Part shown: positions 11,994 to 24,264 of the stretch, piece after piece | How the letters are laid out: every line of letters begins with the position of its first letter | How positions within the stretch are numbered: position 1 is the stretch's first letter | DNA from: Saccharum officinarum | Taxonomy: Eukaryota; Streptophyta; Magnoliopsida; Poales; Poaceae | Direction of reading: 5' to 3' | Assembly (NCBI GenBank): GCA_020631735.1 | Contig: CM036179.1 | Coordinates: 24,047,063-24,111,062 of the forward strand | Length of the DNA stretch: 64,000 bases | The notes under the pieces: generated by a model | Told to the model about the DNA's origin: nothing | Seen by the model: the letters and a program-made list of their open reading frames with translations, nothing else | Database searches by the model: none | Program-made: the position numbers and the translations under genes

Positions 11994-12255
11994 GCCTCGT
12001 TTAGATGAGAGAATTGGGAAGAAAAATACTGTATCAGAATTCCTATAGCATTTCGTTTGTATTTGGTAAAAACTATCCAAATTTTAACTAACTAGGCTTA
12101 AAATGTTCGTCTCGCAAAATACAACAAAACTGTGCAATTAGTTTTTGATTTTATTAACATTTAGTACTCCATGCATTTGCCGACATTTTGATGTGACGGG
12201 GAATCTTCTTTTTACACAGTGAAATTTGAGGAGAATCGGGGACTAAACAAGGGCC
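11994..12255. mobile_element. MITE, Tourist-like
   Basis: Starts GCCTCGTTTAGATGAG and ends GGGACTAAACAAGGGCC, an imperfect terminal inverted repeat of the GGCCTTGTTTAG type common in grasses. The internal part (CGTCTCGCAAAATAC, ATGCATTTGC) is also typical. No ORF. Confidence 0.7.
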
Positions 12256-12419
12256 AAGCTGGGCTCTGCGCTGATTTGCGTGGTACCCACTTGGTGCAGT
12301 CCACGTGGCACACTGAGGGAATGCCGACAGTCGCTTTCGTAGCTATTGCTTCACTGTCGCCGCTGGGGACAGAGACAGGTGTGTGTGCGCACGTCCCGGC
12401 CCGTCTCATGGGTGTTTGA

Positions 12420-12580
12420 TTCGAGCTCTTAAATCTAGTCATATTTTGTCACTTTGTCATTAAATACTATAATTAAATGTGATTAAAAGAGCTTTAGTCC
12501 TCTCTAACAATTTTAGAGTTGTTAAAAGTGAATAAACCATTTAGGAGGGACTAAATTTAGGAGGTGTGAACCAAACACCC
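12420..12580. mobile_element. MITE with GGGTGTTTGRTTC ends
   Basis: Starts GGGTGTTTGATTCGAGC and ends GTGAACCAAACACCC, inverted to each other; about 160 bp, AT-rich interior with fold-back potential. Confidence 0.65.
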
Positions 12581-12654
12581 ACTTAAAATAGGAGTACATG
12601 AAAATGAACTACACGTACGCGTATAATAATACTCTAAACACCTAGAGTACCTCA

Positions 12655-12790
12655 GGTCTTGTTCGATGCACGTGTATTCATCACAATCCACATATATTAA
12701 AGTAGATTGGAGTAAAATTAAACTAAATTTAATTTCATTCTACTCCGACACACGTGGATTAAGGTGGATACACATGCACCAAACAAAACC
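12655..12790. mobile_element. Fold-back MITE with TCA duplication
   Basis: GGTCTTGTTCGATGCACGTG at the left and CATGCACCAAACAAAACC at the right are inverted, and the interior continues to pair. TCA flanks both ends (12652-12654, 12791-12793). 136 bp, Tourist-like by the 3-bp duplication. Confidence 0.7.
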
Positions 12791-12912
12791 TCAGTGTATG
12801 TATGTTTCCCTGTGAAGAACGAAATAATGTCCTGCTAAATGTGCAAATAAAGCTTCTATATATAGTAGTGTCCTATAGTCATGCTGTTCCTGTTCAAGTG
12901 GATTGATTATTA

Positions 12913-13144
12913 CTTCCTCCGTCTCTAAATGTCTGTCGTTTTCGCTTCCCGAGAAATAAATTTTACTAAATATATATTAAAAATATTAATATTTATGATA
13001 CATAATTAGTATCATTGATAGATATCTGAATCTAGTTTTTTAATAAATTTATTTGGAGATAAAAATATTGCACGTATTTTTTATAAATCGAGTAAAAGTT
13101 ATGGACACACAAATTATGATGACAAACATTTAGTAACATAGGAG
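12913..13144. mobile_element. Stowaway-like MITE
   Basis: CTTCCTCCGTCTC follows TA at 12911-12912, and the right end ...GGAG is followed by TA at 13145-13146. Stowaway elements have CTCCCTCCGT termini and a TA target. The right TIR is worn. Confidence 0.6.
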
Positions 13145-13150
13145 TATCTT

Positions 13151-13153
<3 letters not shown>

Positions 13154-13207
<54 letters not shown>
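13154..13207. repeat. (AT)n microsatellite 3
   Basis: About 27 AT units, starting ten bases after the Stowaway-like element. Confidence 0.95.
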
Positions 13208-13210
<3 letters not shown>

Positions 13211-13392
13211 ACCCACACACTGTACACACATAGTAGTACTACAGAAGTACTACTATAGCGCAAATTGATCGAAGGAGTTGTCACGTCGAGATTAAACAGG
13301 ACGTTATCATGATTAGGAGAGATCATTCCATCACTTAGTACCACGCAAGCAGAATCACAATGCTGCAAACAGTACCCGAACAATGACACCTA

Positions 13393-13635
13393 GGCCCTGT
13401 TTAGTTCTTAAAAAATTTTGCAAAATTTTTCAGATTTCCCGTCACATCGAATCTTTGACACATGCATGAAGCATTAAATATAGATAAAAAATAAAACTAA
13501 TTACACAGTTTAGACGAAATAGACGAGACGAATCTTTTAAGCCTAATTAGACCATGATTGAACAATATTTATCAAATAACAACGAAAACGCTACGATGCC
13601 TATTTTGCCAAAATTTTTATATCTGAACCGGACCC
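13393..13635. mobile_element. MITE, GGCCCTGTTTAGTTC type
   Basis: Starts GGCCCTGTTTAGTTCTTA and has the usual interior (AAATTTTGCAAAATTTTTCAG, GTCACATCGAATCTT, ACGAGACGAATCTTTTAAG). The right end is decayed (CTGAACCGGACCCT). Same family as the copy at 25155-25382. Confidence 0.7.
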
Positions 13636-14589
13636 TAGCTTGCCTCCATCCAATAGATTCGTTGGATGGACGACCGATCAGAGGACCCAGCTAGCTAGCT
13701 AGGTGTTGCCAGCTTGCTTCAGGTGGCCCAGCCCAGCCCGGGCCCCGGGCCCCAGGTTCGACGTGACACGACTAGGGATGAAAACTGAGGGCAACGGGCG
13801 AAAAAATTCCTCTCCTATTTTTATTTCTATATTTTTAACGAAAATAGAACTAAAATCCGGAAAAAAAACGGAATTAAAAACGAATGATAATATACAGAAA
13901 TACGGAAACAAACAAATACGGATGGAGAGCCGAAAAATTAAGTTAAAATAACATGGTCAAATATTCTCGAGTATACCTAAACAAAGTGACAAAATAATAT
14001 ACACGTACGAAGCTACTGGTCCAATATTCACTAGCACGCCAAGTTAACATGCATAATTGATGATTAGTAGTTTTGTGAACGTATCCAATTCTAGACATAT
14101 CTCACGTAGATTAAAAATAGGATAAAAACGAAATAAATACAGATTAAATCCGGATGAAAACAGAATCCCACGGAAAGATGGAAAACCTCCTCTCTCTCTC
14201 ATTTCCATAAATACGAAATGGGATCACAAATAAAGAACAGGACGGAACAGAGTAGAAAACAGAACTGATCGGAACGGGATTTTTTCAGTCCATTTTCAAC
14301 GCTAGACACGACCGGCGCCGGCCGTGAGCCTGACCTGGCTTGACAAAATTTCCATATGCATGCTCCTCACTTCTCAACTTGAAGTGAAGTGTGACCCACC
14401 CAACCTCTCAAGTCTCAAAGACCACTGCTGCTAAGATCGCCCAAGCAAGCCGTCTTCTAGAATGGCCTCGTTGGGCGAGAAATATATGGATCCTAGCTTA
14501 AATAATTTGAGAAATTTCGATATTTGATATAGACGCGTCTAATAACAAGTCTCTCTCTCTTCTTACACATGTATAATCACAAGTAATAG
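13636..14589. other. Intergenic, no gene recognised
   Basis: Contains many ACGGAAA/ACGGAT-like words around 13790-14280, which recall transposon subterminal repeats, but no clear termini or protein. Confidence 0.4.
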
Positions 14590-15240
14590 AAAATATTTGA
14601 TACTATGACACTGGGCATCATAAAGTGTCCACCTCCATTGATAGTCGATTAACTACCTGTCTTTGAAAATTGCTATCAACAAAGGTGGACATTTTAAGGT
14701 TTGTCGGAAGAAATATATTAAGAAAGATGGGCATCTTAAGAGGTCCGTTTTTTTAAAATAATTGCATCTAAAAATAATACATAACTTTTCATATGAAGTT
14801 GGATGAAGAGAAAAAATTATATCGAAATTGTATCTGATCCCATGACCTGATCTACAACTTTGTAGTTGACAAGTTTTTTATTTGAAACTGTTTAGAGTCT
14901 CAAAATATTGTTTGAGTTCTCATATATTGAAATTTAAAATTTTCAAGCAACCATATGGATGTTTCCATGACAAATACCAAAGTTGTAGTTCTCAATACAA
15001 TCTACAAAGTTTCAATTTAAAAGCTTTTTATTTGAAGCTATTTAGAGTCCTAAATATTTGTTTTAACTTCTTAGATTTTGAAATTCAAAATTTAAAATTT
15101 CCAAACCACCTTTAATTTCAATGCATAGTGTATATTGAACTAAAAAGCCATAGGTACTACAAAAGTTATAGAGACCGATCCAATTTACAAGTTTGTTGCT
15201 GATAAGTTTTTTTATTTAAATTTGTTTAGAGTATCAAATA

Positions 15241-15387
15241 CTTCCTCTGTCCCAATTTATAAGATGTTTTGGTATTTCTAGATCCATAGCTTTTACTATG
15301 TATCTAGACATTATATATATCTAGGTGCATAACAAAAGTTATGAATTTAGAAAAGCCAAAACGTCTTATAATTTGGAATTGAGGGAG
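15241..15387. mobile_element. Stowaway MITE
   Basis: CTTCCTCTGTCCCAATTTATAA at the left and TTATAATTTGGAATTGAGGGAG at the right are inverted repeats; TA on both sides (15239-15240, 15388-15389). 147 bp, no ORF. Confidence 0.85.
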
Positions 15388-15924
15388 TATTTGTTTAAAA
15401 TTAGCATATTCTGAGATTCAAATGTTTGAAGTTTTCTAAAATCTCGGATGGAGACGCACCCTTTATCAAACTTTTTGAGCTCGACAAGACCTAAAACTTT
15501 ATACTCAAAACTTTTTTCATTTGAAATCATTTAGGGACAGAAATGTTCAATACAAAATTATGAAATATTGATAAAAAAGATACTCTACCAATCTGTATGT
15601 ACTCAAAAATGAGTGTGTAGTTTAGTGGTGGAGAAGCCTAATGTGTGTTGAAGGTCCTACCCTCAAAGACAAAAAAAAGTTTTGGTTTTTTGTTTTTTCT
15701 TGAAACCACTAACAGAGATGGGCATATTAGTAGCGGCCATTTACTACAGACAGCTGCATGCGCTACACGAATCTGAAAATGGATTTTGATCACCTGCGTA
15801 AATCCTTTCTCTTTTTTTTGTGAACTGCGAAAATCCTTTCTCTAGTAGTGGTTGACGAGTTCGCTAGTAAGACGCTACTACAAAACTAATTTTAGGTGGC
15901 AACCCATTTTATTAGCAGAGGTTG

Positions 15925-16195
15925 GCAGAAATTGTAAGCATCTCTAAAAATAGCTAGCGATTTTTTAGAGATGGACAGTTTATTAGAGACGACCAGAAAA
16001 TTGGATGCCTCCTGATACTAATTTACATAGGCGAACCTATTAGGGGTACAAAACTAATTGGCCGAAATTGTACGCATCTATAAAAATAGCTAGCGATTTT
16101 TAGAGACGGACAGTTTATTAGAGACGGCCAGGAAATTGGATGCCTCCTGATACTAATTTACATAGGCGAACCTATTAGGGGGCTTGCCTCTGTTA
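15925..16195. repeat. Two tandem copies of an about 130-bp unit
   Basis: The block running from AAATTGTAAGCATCTCTAAAAATAG to GGCGAACCTATTAGGGG occurs at about 15930-16048 and again at about 16064-16183, nearly identical. It contains GAGACGGCCAG motifs of CACTA subterminal type. Confidence 0.8.
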
Positions 16196-16480
16196 ATGAG
16201 GCCTCCAATGGGAACCCTACATATGAAAAGAAAACTCCAACTTCTCTTTCACTCGGCCGTTGTCTTCTCTCAGTGTCGAGCACAATGTCTCTTAGTGTCG
16301 AGCACAATGTCAGTTTTGTGGCTCTTTTTTTAATTTCTTAATCGATTTCCAAAGGCGAGCGTTATAATACAATCCCCCTATTAAACTAGCTTCACAGGTG
16401 GTCCTTGTATCCACCTCTGAAAATCACAATCAACAGTGACCTTTCATTAGAGTTGGCCACCTTGCCTGCCTCAATTAATG

Positions 16481-17253
16481 TTAAATGTTGTTGGCTATAT
16501 ATACATTTACAACTCACCTATAATCCACTTTCTACTCTACCTTAGCAAAATGCCCACCTATAGTCCTTCACTATACTCAAAGGATGAATATCGGATTTTT
16601 CAGATGATTTGACATCCGCATCACTGTTATATGCATTCAGATGTTCCATCCGCATGCATACGCAAGACAGGTCCATGCAAACAAAATATTATATATGTAA
16701 ATTAACGAGCAAACATATGGAAGATGAGTCAGCGACCAAGCCGCCGTCCCAACTTGAACCTGTATTTTTTTTATAAAAACTTGTATTTGCTTGATTCAAC
16801 TAATGTCGTTATCTTGTGCCGCCAGTAGCAGGACTGTTTCTTGTACAGTAGTATAGCGTACAATATTGGTATGTTTGTATAATACGGACCGGCCTTTTAT
16901 GGCCCAAAAGCGTGACGGCGACCTCACGGGGAACATTGACGTTCACCAACAATCATCAGCTACGTGGATGCAAAACGCGACAAGGTACGCGTATATGTGT
17001 ATACATGGTGGATGTTGCTCCGTATATTCTACTGTATAGGTGTATCGAGCAACGGAGTTGATTGGTCCCCTCGATCTTGTCGACAGCCAAGAGCGGCTGG
17101 CACGTACTCACATGTGCGGCTGCTGCTTTCGTTGATGGTGATCGAGTGGCCACGTAACTTGGAAGACGGCCGGGCGGTGGTCTGTCTGATATATATACCC
17201 GGCGGCGGCGGGTCCCCCAAGATTTAACGACGTTGGATCGACCATGCATTAGA
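16481..17253. other. Intergenic, no gene recognised
   Basis: Mixed composition. Open frames near 16960-17280 exist on both strands but overlap each other and have no recognisable domain. Confidence 0.4.
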
Positions 17254-17535
17254 GGGGCCGTTTCTCCGCAGAGAATCACTCCCAATAGCTAAACGCTTAA
17301 ATTATAAACTGATTCAGGTAGGAATAAGGAGAGAATCACTTCTCTATTTACGTTAAGAGCTGGAAGCTAAAAAAAAACTACTTCACGCTGCTCCTGTTAT
17401 ATTCTGGCAGGAATCAGCAGAGATTCTCGTTAGCTTCTCACCTTGCTCCCTCATAGAAATCCAATAAAATCACTCCGTTGAACAATCAAGTAGCAAAGCT
17501 AAAAATCAGGGAGTGGAGCTCTCCCAAACGGGGCC
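17254..17535. mobile_element. Possible MITE with GGGGCCGTTT / AAACGGGGCC ends
   Basis: Imperfect terminal inverted repeats bound 282 bp of non-coding sequence; AGAGAATCACT is repeated inside. No convincing target duplication. Confidence 0.45.
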
Positions 17536-18809
17536 AGAATTTTCAGCATCATACGCAAAAGAACAATTTATGATCACATATTAATAGACCAATCAGGATC
17601 ATATTATTCTCAAATCGCTGACCATATACGTGGCGGCACGAAATGTGGATCACACATATAATAATATAATAAAATAAGAAAAAACAAAAACGGCACAAGC
17701 GCACGTGCTGTTACCGAAAATAGCACACAGCAGGCATGTCGACCACCAACCAAACAACCGAGAACGATCGATCGCATTCGACAGGCAACAACTCACAAGG
17801 ACTGTCAGTGACACCCTCAGGAGGTCGATTTGACGCCCGCTCGTCGTCCGAAACAACTAGGAACGTTTTTTCTAAGACCCTCGAATAGATGCATGGCATG
17901 AGTGTTCTAAGATTAGTAAGTAACGCTAGTAAATTTTATTGAAAGATGTGCTGAAAAACTAGAGGATGGAAGAGCTAGAGTTTAGAGAAAAATTAAGGCA
18001 AAATGGCTTTGATTGATGGGATAGATGGATCGCTCAATCGGTCGTGATTCTCTCATCATATAAATAGAGGTTTAGTCTTATCTCAGTAGAAAACTTATTT
18101 CACACCTACGAGTTTCCTACTTGATTGAGTGAGTTAAAAAAAATTGAATTGGCCTCGGACTGCCAAAACCGGCCATGGCCGGTTGCCCGGTTCCAAAACC
18201 GCCCTGGATCTATTTTTAGTGGGTTCTACATGGAGTTATGTTGAAACCAGCCTAGACTGGTTCATTTCTTTCTCTAGTTACATAGCATTTCTTTCCGGTT
18301 CAATCTGATCTGTGTTGGCATCGAAAATACGAGCTGCAGCGTGGATCTGTTGAAGGAGACTCGGCAACGGAGATGAGGATCCGTGCTTTGGATTCGCCTG
18401 ACATGCCGTACGCGGTCCCGAATCCCAATTGCTTGCGCCACAGTGTGGAAAAGTACCAATGGAGGATCGGAGGGGATCCAATGAGTTGCTACTGACACGC
18501 TATCATCGTGCTCGCTGTGGAAACTCAACTATGTGCACGTGCTCTACAGTTCCTGGTTATTTCCTCCGTCTTAAAATAAATACTTTTCTGAGATTTAGAA
18601 TATCTTTTTTTAATAACATTCTATGGAATATAAACGTGAGACACTGTTTCTTAATGTGTAAGCTAATCACGGGTACATATAAATAATAACTGCCAAATCT
18701 AGGAGATATTCTCTTTTCTATACAAAATACACATATAGTATATCTATTTAGTTGTGATAAAATTAACAAATATGATCTATATGCTTTTTCATTCGTATCT
18801 ATACTATTT
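17536..18809. other. Intergenic, no gene recognised
   Basis: A fragment of Stowaway type (TTCCTCCGTCTTAAAATAAATAC near 18562) is the only recognisable piece. Confidence 0.4.
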
Positions 18810-20584
18810 CGGGCTTGCTAGCGGTCGGACGCTCGGACGGACGGGGCGTCCGGACACCCGGGCTGCAGTCCGTTTTCCATGCCATTTCGCGCGCCCACAC
18901 GTGGCTCGCATCGCCCCAAACGTCACCAACATCGAGAAGAGAGGGAGGGGACGGCGGATGCCCAACCGGCGCCGGGAGGAGGAGAGGAGGGAGATGCAAC
19001 ACCTGATCTTCTTTTAAAACATCCAGATGCAACACTTACAGCATACATATAAAAATAGATGAAACACTTGCAAAAACATCTGAAAAACACTTGAAACCAT
19101 TATAAGAACATACGCAACATCCAGATAAAATACTTGCAATATATGTGTGAGATATATGCAATATCCAAATAAACACTCTTGCAACATATGACTGGAAAAA
19201 CAGATGAAACATTGGGGATAGAAGCTTGCAATATATGTATACAACCATTGCAACATATGCAACATCCTGATCTACTTTTGCAACATCCATATGAAACACT
19301 TGTAATATACCTCTAGAACATTTGAAACATACATCTGAAATGCATGAAACAGACGAAGCTCGATGCTGGCGCGGAACTCGATGCCATGGAGTGACGCGGA
19401 GGTTGCCGGTGCGGAGCTCAACGGCGGCACGGACCTTGGCAGTTGCCTTGGATGATGATTGGATCCCGCCCGCGGCACCACACTTCGCTAGGTCCCACCG
19501 GTCGCCGCACCCGGCACTCAACTCTTATTGTACACCGATCTAGGTACTAGCCTCTAGCCAGGTCTAGGATGTGAGAATGGACGGGGAAGGAGAACACTTG
19601 ACGCCGGGAGACAGTGTCTGGTGCCAGGCTGCGACGGTGGATTGCAATTCGTGGGCGGGGGTGCTGTAAGGTCCTAGATGGCTAGAGGGGGGGTGAATAG
19701 CCTATAAAAAATTCTACAAGCACCACTAAGCAAACTTGTTAGAATAACAAACGGCGTAAAGCGAGTTTTGCTTAGCCAAAGGTTGTGATGCAAGCCTCCT
19801 ATCCACAAGTCTAGTAGATTATGATCTCTAGTTCACACAAGTGCTAAGTCACTAACTTACATTAGTGAGCAAGCTAACAACTACTAGAAAAGGCTACCAC
19901 TAGAGCTACACAAGATAATCTAGTAAAAGTAAATGCGAGAGAGAGGATTGTGAATCTTATACCGACGGTGGAGTGAAGATGTTGCCAATCACCAAGATGA
20001 TATACAATCAATTAATATTGACAACAACACAATATGTAGACCAATCACTGGGAGACAAGAGACACAATATTTTTATTCACCCGGTGTTCACTTGTGCACC
20101 GACAAGCTACGTCACCGGTTGTGTCGACCAACACTTAGATGGTTCCTCGGTGTGACCCTCAAGTCACTTGCCCCTCAAGGCACGCCCCGCAAGGCACCGC
20201 AAGACACCACTCTCAAGTGAGGTAACTCAATGACACGCGCAATCCAATAGAGTTGCTTTTGGCGTCCCGCCGAGGAAAGCACAAGAACCTCTTACAAACA
20301 ACCGGAGGTGGCCAAGAACAATCACCTTCTCTTGCCAACGCCTCCAACAATCTCCAAGCCGGCTAGGAGCGGTACTCTCCAAGAGTAACAAGAAATCCAC
20401 CGGCTAAACCACCCACAAGTGCCACTAGATGCCCTCAAGCTATGCAATGCACTTTGGGATCACTCAATCTCACTTTTGATTTGCAATCAAGCAAGAGAGA
20501 TGAGTGGGAGGAGTAGCTCTAGCTCAAAGGATGCACAAGAGTGTTAGAAATGCCAAGAGCCCTCCCCAAGGGCCGGCCAACGAG

Positions 20585-20592
20585 TATTTATA
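20585..20592 (-). promoter_or_regulatory. TATA box of the solo LTR
   Basis: The minus strand reads GGTGCTTATAAATACTCG, a strong plant TATA box. Confidence 0.55.
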
Positions 20593-20634
20593 AGCACCCC
20601 AAACAAATAGAGCCGTTGCCACTCCACTGACCGT

Positions 20635-21215
20635 TTTTTCGGGACGACCGGACGCGCCGGTCGAAACTGACCGGACGCGCTCAACCGCGTCCGGTCGCCC
20701 TGCGACGTCCACGTGTCCCTCAAATTTCGAATGCGACCGTTAGATCCTCCAACGGTCACTGCGCGCCAACGGTCAAACGCTATGACCGGACACGCTGCTC
20801 AACCGACCGGACGCGCCGGTCGCACAGCACCGCGCGCGCGAAGCAATGACCGGACGCGCTCCTCGCAACGACCGGACGCGCCGATCCGCACAGCACCCGC
20901 GCCCGCGAAACAACGACCGGACGCGCTCCTCGCAACGACCGGACGCGACAGTGCCAGCGTCCGGTCGGAGTCCAGTAAGCTCCCTCGACGACCGGACGCG
21001 TCCGATCGCGTGTGACCGGACGCGCCCCGCGTCCGATCGTCCTTGCGAACCGCAGTTCCTTCTGGGCACTTGACCGAACGCGCCGGTCCCGCGAGTGACC
21101 GGACGTGCCGGTTGCAAACCCTAGCCCGCGCGCCCGATACCGCGCTGTACTGACCGGACGCGTCCGGTCACACCGTGACCGCGTCCGGTGCAGCGTCCGG
21201 TCACCTCAGTGACCC
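20635..21215. repeat. GACCGGACGCG repeat array in the solo LTR
   Basis: About twenty copies of GACCGGACGCG or close variants, spaced by 15-40 bases, make a CpG-dense array. Frames open through it only because of composition. Confidence 0.85.
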
Positions 21216-22436
21216 CGTTCGCCTCCGTTTCTTTTCCGACTTTCGGCGTAGTGGAAAATAGGCATTTCATTTCCCCGAAATCGCCTGAATCCCGCGCTCA
21301 CACGCTCGGCGGGAGGGAGAGAGGAACCCAAACCCCTCTCTACCCGCAAACCACAGCGCGACCAACGCCACCTTTGCAAATGTGCCAACACCATCAAGTG
21401 TACATCTCCATGTGCTTGTGTGTTAGCTTTTTCTCAATCATTTTCAAAGGTTTTCCAATTAGCTCACTAGGCCCTACATGCAATGCACTTCATGAATTCA
21501 CCTAGTGGCACCCGTGTATCGAATAACCGATAAGACTTCCCCTCTTAATAGTTCGGCTATCGATCCTAAACCACTCACACCCTCTATGGTGTCTTGAGTG
21601 TAAAACAAAATGGCCCTATGGTTATACCTTTGCCTTGAGCCCATTTTGTTTCTCCAAATGATATGATCCACTTCATATCATCACATGACCGTCTCGATCC
21701 ATCGACCTTGACTTCACTTGCTTTTCATCGTTGCATCGGTCCGTCGGCGCTAAGTCTTGCTCAAGCTTCACCATCGCATGGTCCTTCGCTTCGAAGCCTC
21801 GACTTGCCCTTCACCTTCACAACCGGTCCATCAAGCCAAGCATCACCTCGGTCTTCATCATCTTGGTCACATGAGTCAATGTCATGTCTCATATTTCAAT
21901 GACCACCTTTATCTAAATCATCCACTTAGATACAAAGGTTAGTCCTAGGTTTCATCAATTAGCCAAAACCAAACTAGGGACTTTCAGGTGCACGGCGCGC
22001 AGCGCGAGCAGGTCAGGTTCCATCCGGACGAACACCCTCAACCAAGCATTACCGATGGTATTTTCACTATGCATGACACTTACTCATATCTTCAATATAG
22101 ATTTATAAAACCGTAGTTTAAGCTATGATTACTCTTTGTTATTGCACTTGTCTTGTTGCATAAAGAATCTAGATTTAAATTTTTAGATTTTTGACCTTAA
22201 GTTGTTATATTTTTATTATCCATAAGTGAAGCTCAAACTCTTGTTCTTATTGTATCTTCTCTTAACTCTCTTTATGTATTTTATTAAAAATAAGGATTTA
22301 AGTCATAGATTGTACTTTACTGCATAAATGGACATCTAAACTGAGATCACACCACTCAAGGTGAGTGGTAGAACATGAAGTTGGGTCTAGGATAGGGTAG
22401 CAGTGGTGACTATAAGAGGATATTAATATCAGCAGC

Positions 22437-23435
22437 ACTACCGCCCGGACATCTGGACGGACCCCCGCGTCCGGACACCCACGCCTGCTGCAACGCCCGC
22501 GCCAACGCCTGCTACACGCACAAGCAGGGCCCACCCACGCCACTCCTCCTCGCTTCCCTGCTTCCCGTGCCCCTCCATGCCTCCTGCGCTGCTCTCCTCC
22601 ATGCACGATGCCCCAGAAGCTGTGGTAAGTGGCTCACATTGCAACATGCACAACACCCTGATCTACTTTTGAAACGTCCAAATGAAACAATTACAACATA
22701 CGTACGAAACTGCTAAAACATTCAAAACAGGCGCCTGAAACACATGCAACAACACATGAAAAACACTTGATAAACAATGGCAAACATATGCAACATCCAG
22801 ATAAAACACTTGCAACATATGTGTGAAACATATGCAACATCTATAAACACACTTGCAATATACGTTTGAAAAAACATACACTTGCAACATATGTGCACAA
22901 TCATTGCAACATATGCAACATCCCGATCTACTTTTACAATATCCGCATGAAACACTTGAAACATACCTACGAAACATTTGAAATACTTGAAACATACGCT
23001 TGCAACATGAGGGAGCCCAAGGCCAGGCGATTCAACCATCAGGGTCGGAGCTGGCATCGTGCGACCACCACCACCACCATTGCTAACAGCACCGGGTTTG
23101 GTTCGGCAAGGCAGGCGGCGCGAGATGGGCGCGTGGCAGCAGCGAGGCAGAGTGGGCGCGCGACAGCAGCGAGGTGGAGTGGGCGCGCGGCGTCCGGACG
23201 ACAAGGCCACCACATTGGAGAAGGCCAGCGGAGGGCGAGGGCCGCGGTGATGCTCCCGCAGCGGTCGCATGTGTGCGGTAGTGGAGAATGGAAATGTCGC
23301 TGTGTTTTTTTTCTTGGAGAAACCGCGTCGTACTGAAGGTGAGCGGAGGAGGCCAACTGGGCCCGATTGTTGGGCAGGCCCGGGAACGAGCCGTCCGGAT
23401 GGAACACGCCTGGACGGACGCCCGCGTACCAGCAT
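22437..23435. mobile_element. GC-ended DNA transposon copy 2
   Basis: Left end CCCGGACATCTGGACGGAC, right end CTGGACGGACGCCCGCG; the interior has the same ATATGCAACATCCCGATCTAC and AACACTTGCAACATA blocks as copy 1. About 1 kb, no transposase; long open frames on the minus strand follow the repeat composition. Confidence 0.5.
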
Positions 23436-24264
23436 TGTCGTATTAATATTTAATGCTAATTTACTCAAAATGAAACTAGAATGACTATATAGTTTGTTGA
23501 TGTGAAAAATGGCAATCATTTTAAATTCTATTCATACTCCATGGTGATAAAATGACAAGTTGTAATCTTTACATAAGCCTATACATTATGATAAAAAGTT
23601 TTGTTTAGTTTATAAGAGATCTGCTTTTTATAAAAAAAAATCTATTTTATAAAATAGTACTATTATACATATTATTACTTTGTAGTGGAAATTCAACATC
23701 TTGCCATAGTGTAGCCAGAAACAAACTTTTTATGCTATTATAGTAATTGATAGTGCAGTTAGGATCTAGAATCCATTTTTAATAAAAATGTGAAATTAAA
23801 CTTTGAATACAAGATGCTATAAGCACTAGAGTTTCAACGAATAAAAAATTAAAATAATTAATAAGATCAAAAGTTAAAGGTAAATGGATTTGTGATGTCA
23901 CAAAAAGAAATACAAAACGAGCTGATATAACTTACACTAAAGGTGCAGTACATATTAAAGACCCATAGAGATGCAATACCTAAGATGAAAACACACAATA
24001 AAGACCCATAGAGTTGATGAAAACTTATGCCAAAGGTGCAGTACATTTTAACTTATGCTAAAATGAATAGATAGAAAGAGTAAAGATAAGAAATTTGATT
24101 AGCTATACATAATTAATTTATCCACAAAATTTTAATATTTATTACTATTCTAGTTTATGTTGAAGCTAGCTTAGGTTGATGGGAGCCAACGAAGGAGTTT
24201 GGTTTGACAACAAGCTAGTTACTATATCAGTTTTGTTGGCTTAGGTTAATTAACTACAAGAGTA
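23436..24264. other. Intergenic, AT-rich
   Basis: Only a small direct repeat (AAAGGTGCAGTACAT and AAAGACCCATAGAG, each twice, 23938-24050) stands out. Confidence 0.4.

Larger units (their letters stand above)
14590..16480. mobile_element. Decayed CACTA-like non-autonomous DNA transposon remains
   Basis: Stretches such as CATAACTTTTCATATGAAGT, repeated GTTTAGAGTCTCAAATA and GAGACGGACAGTTTATTAG words are typical of grass CACTA subterminal regions. TTTCTCTAGTAGTG at 15837-15850 resembles an inverted CACTA end and CTACTACAAAACTAATTTT at 15875 a second end. No transposase is visible and the outer borders are not defined, so extent is approximate. A Stowaway element (15241-15387) is nested inside. 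Confidence 0.45.
19665..21986 (-). mobile_element. Solo LTR (2,322 bp) with 5-bp target duplication GGTGC
   Basis: On the plus strand it runs TGTAAGGTCC...GGGACTTTCA. GGTGC occurs directly before (19660-19664) and directly after (21987-21991). TG...CA ends plus a 5-bp duplication define one LTR left by recombination between two. On the minus strand it starts TGAAAGTCCC and has a TATA box at 20585-20592, so minus is the likely transcribed strand. Internal sequence has no gag or pol. Confidence 0.85.
18810..22060. mobile_element. GC-ended DNA transposon copy 1 (Mutator-like?), split by a solo LTR
   Basis: The left end is rich in CGGACG/GTCCGGAC words (about 18820-18880) and the right end (about 22015-22045) reads TTCCATCCGGACGAACACC, related to the right end of copy 2. 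Between them, short GCAACAT, AACACTTGCAA and GATCTACTTTTGCAACATCC blocks match copy 2. A solo LTR lies inside at 19665-21986. No transposase. Assignment to the Mutator superfamily is a guess from long GC-rich ends. Confidence 0.5.

Noticed and set aside
9737..13389. Open frames rich in Tyr-Ile repeats
   Set aside because: They are translations of the (TA)n microsatellites.
20713..21117. Open frames on both strands over the GACCGGACGCG array
   Set aside because: Tandem repeats without stop codons produce open frames in several phases; not evidence of a gene.
22722..23519. 265-residue open frame on the minus strand
   Set aside because: It runs through the short GCAACAT repeats and GC-rich end of a DNA element and has no domain.
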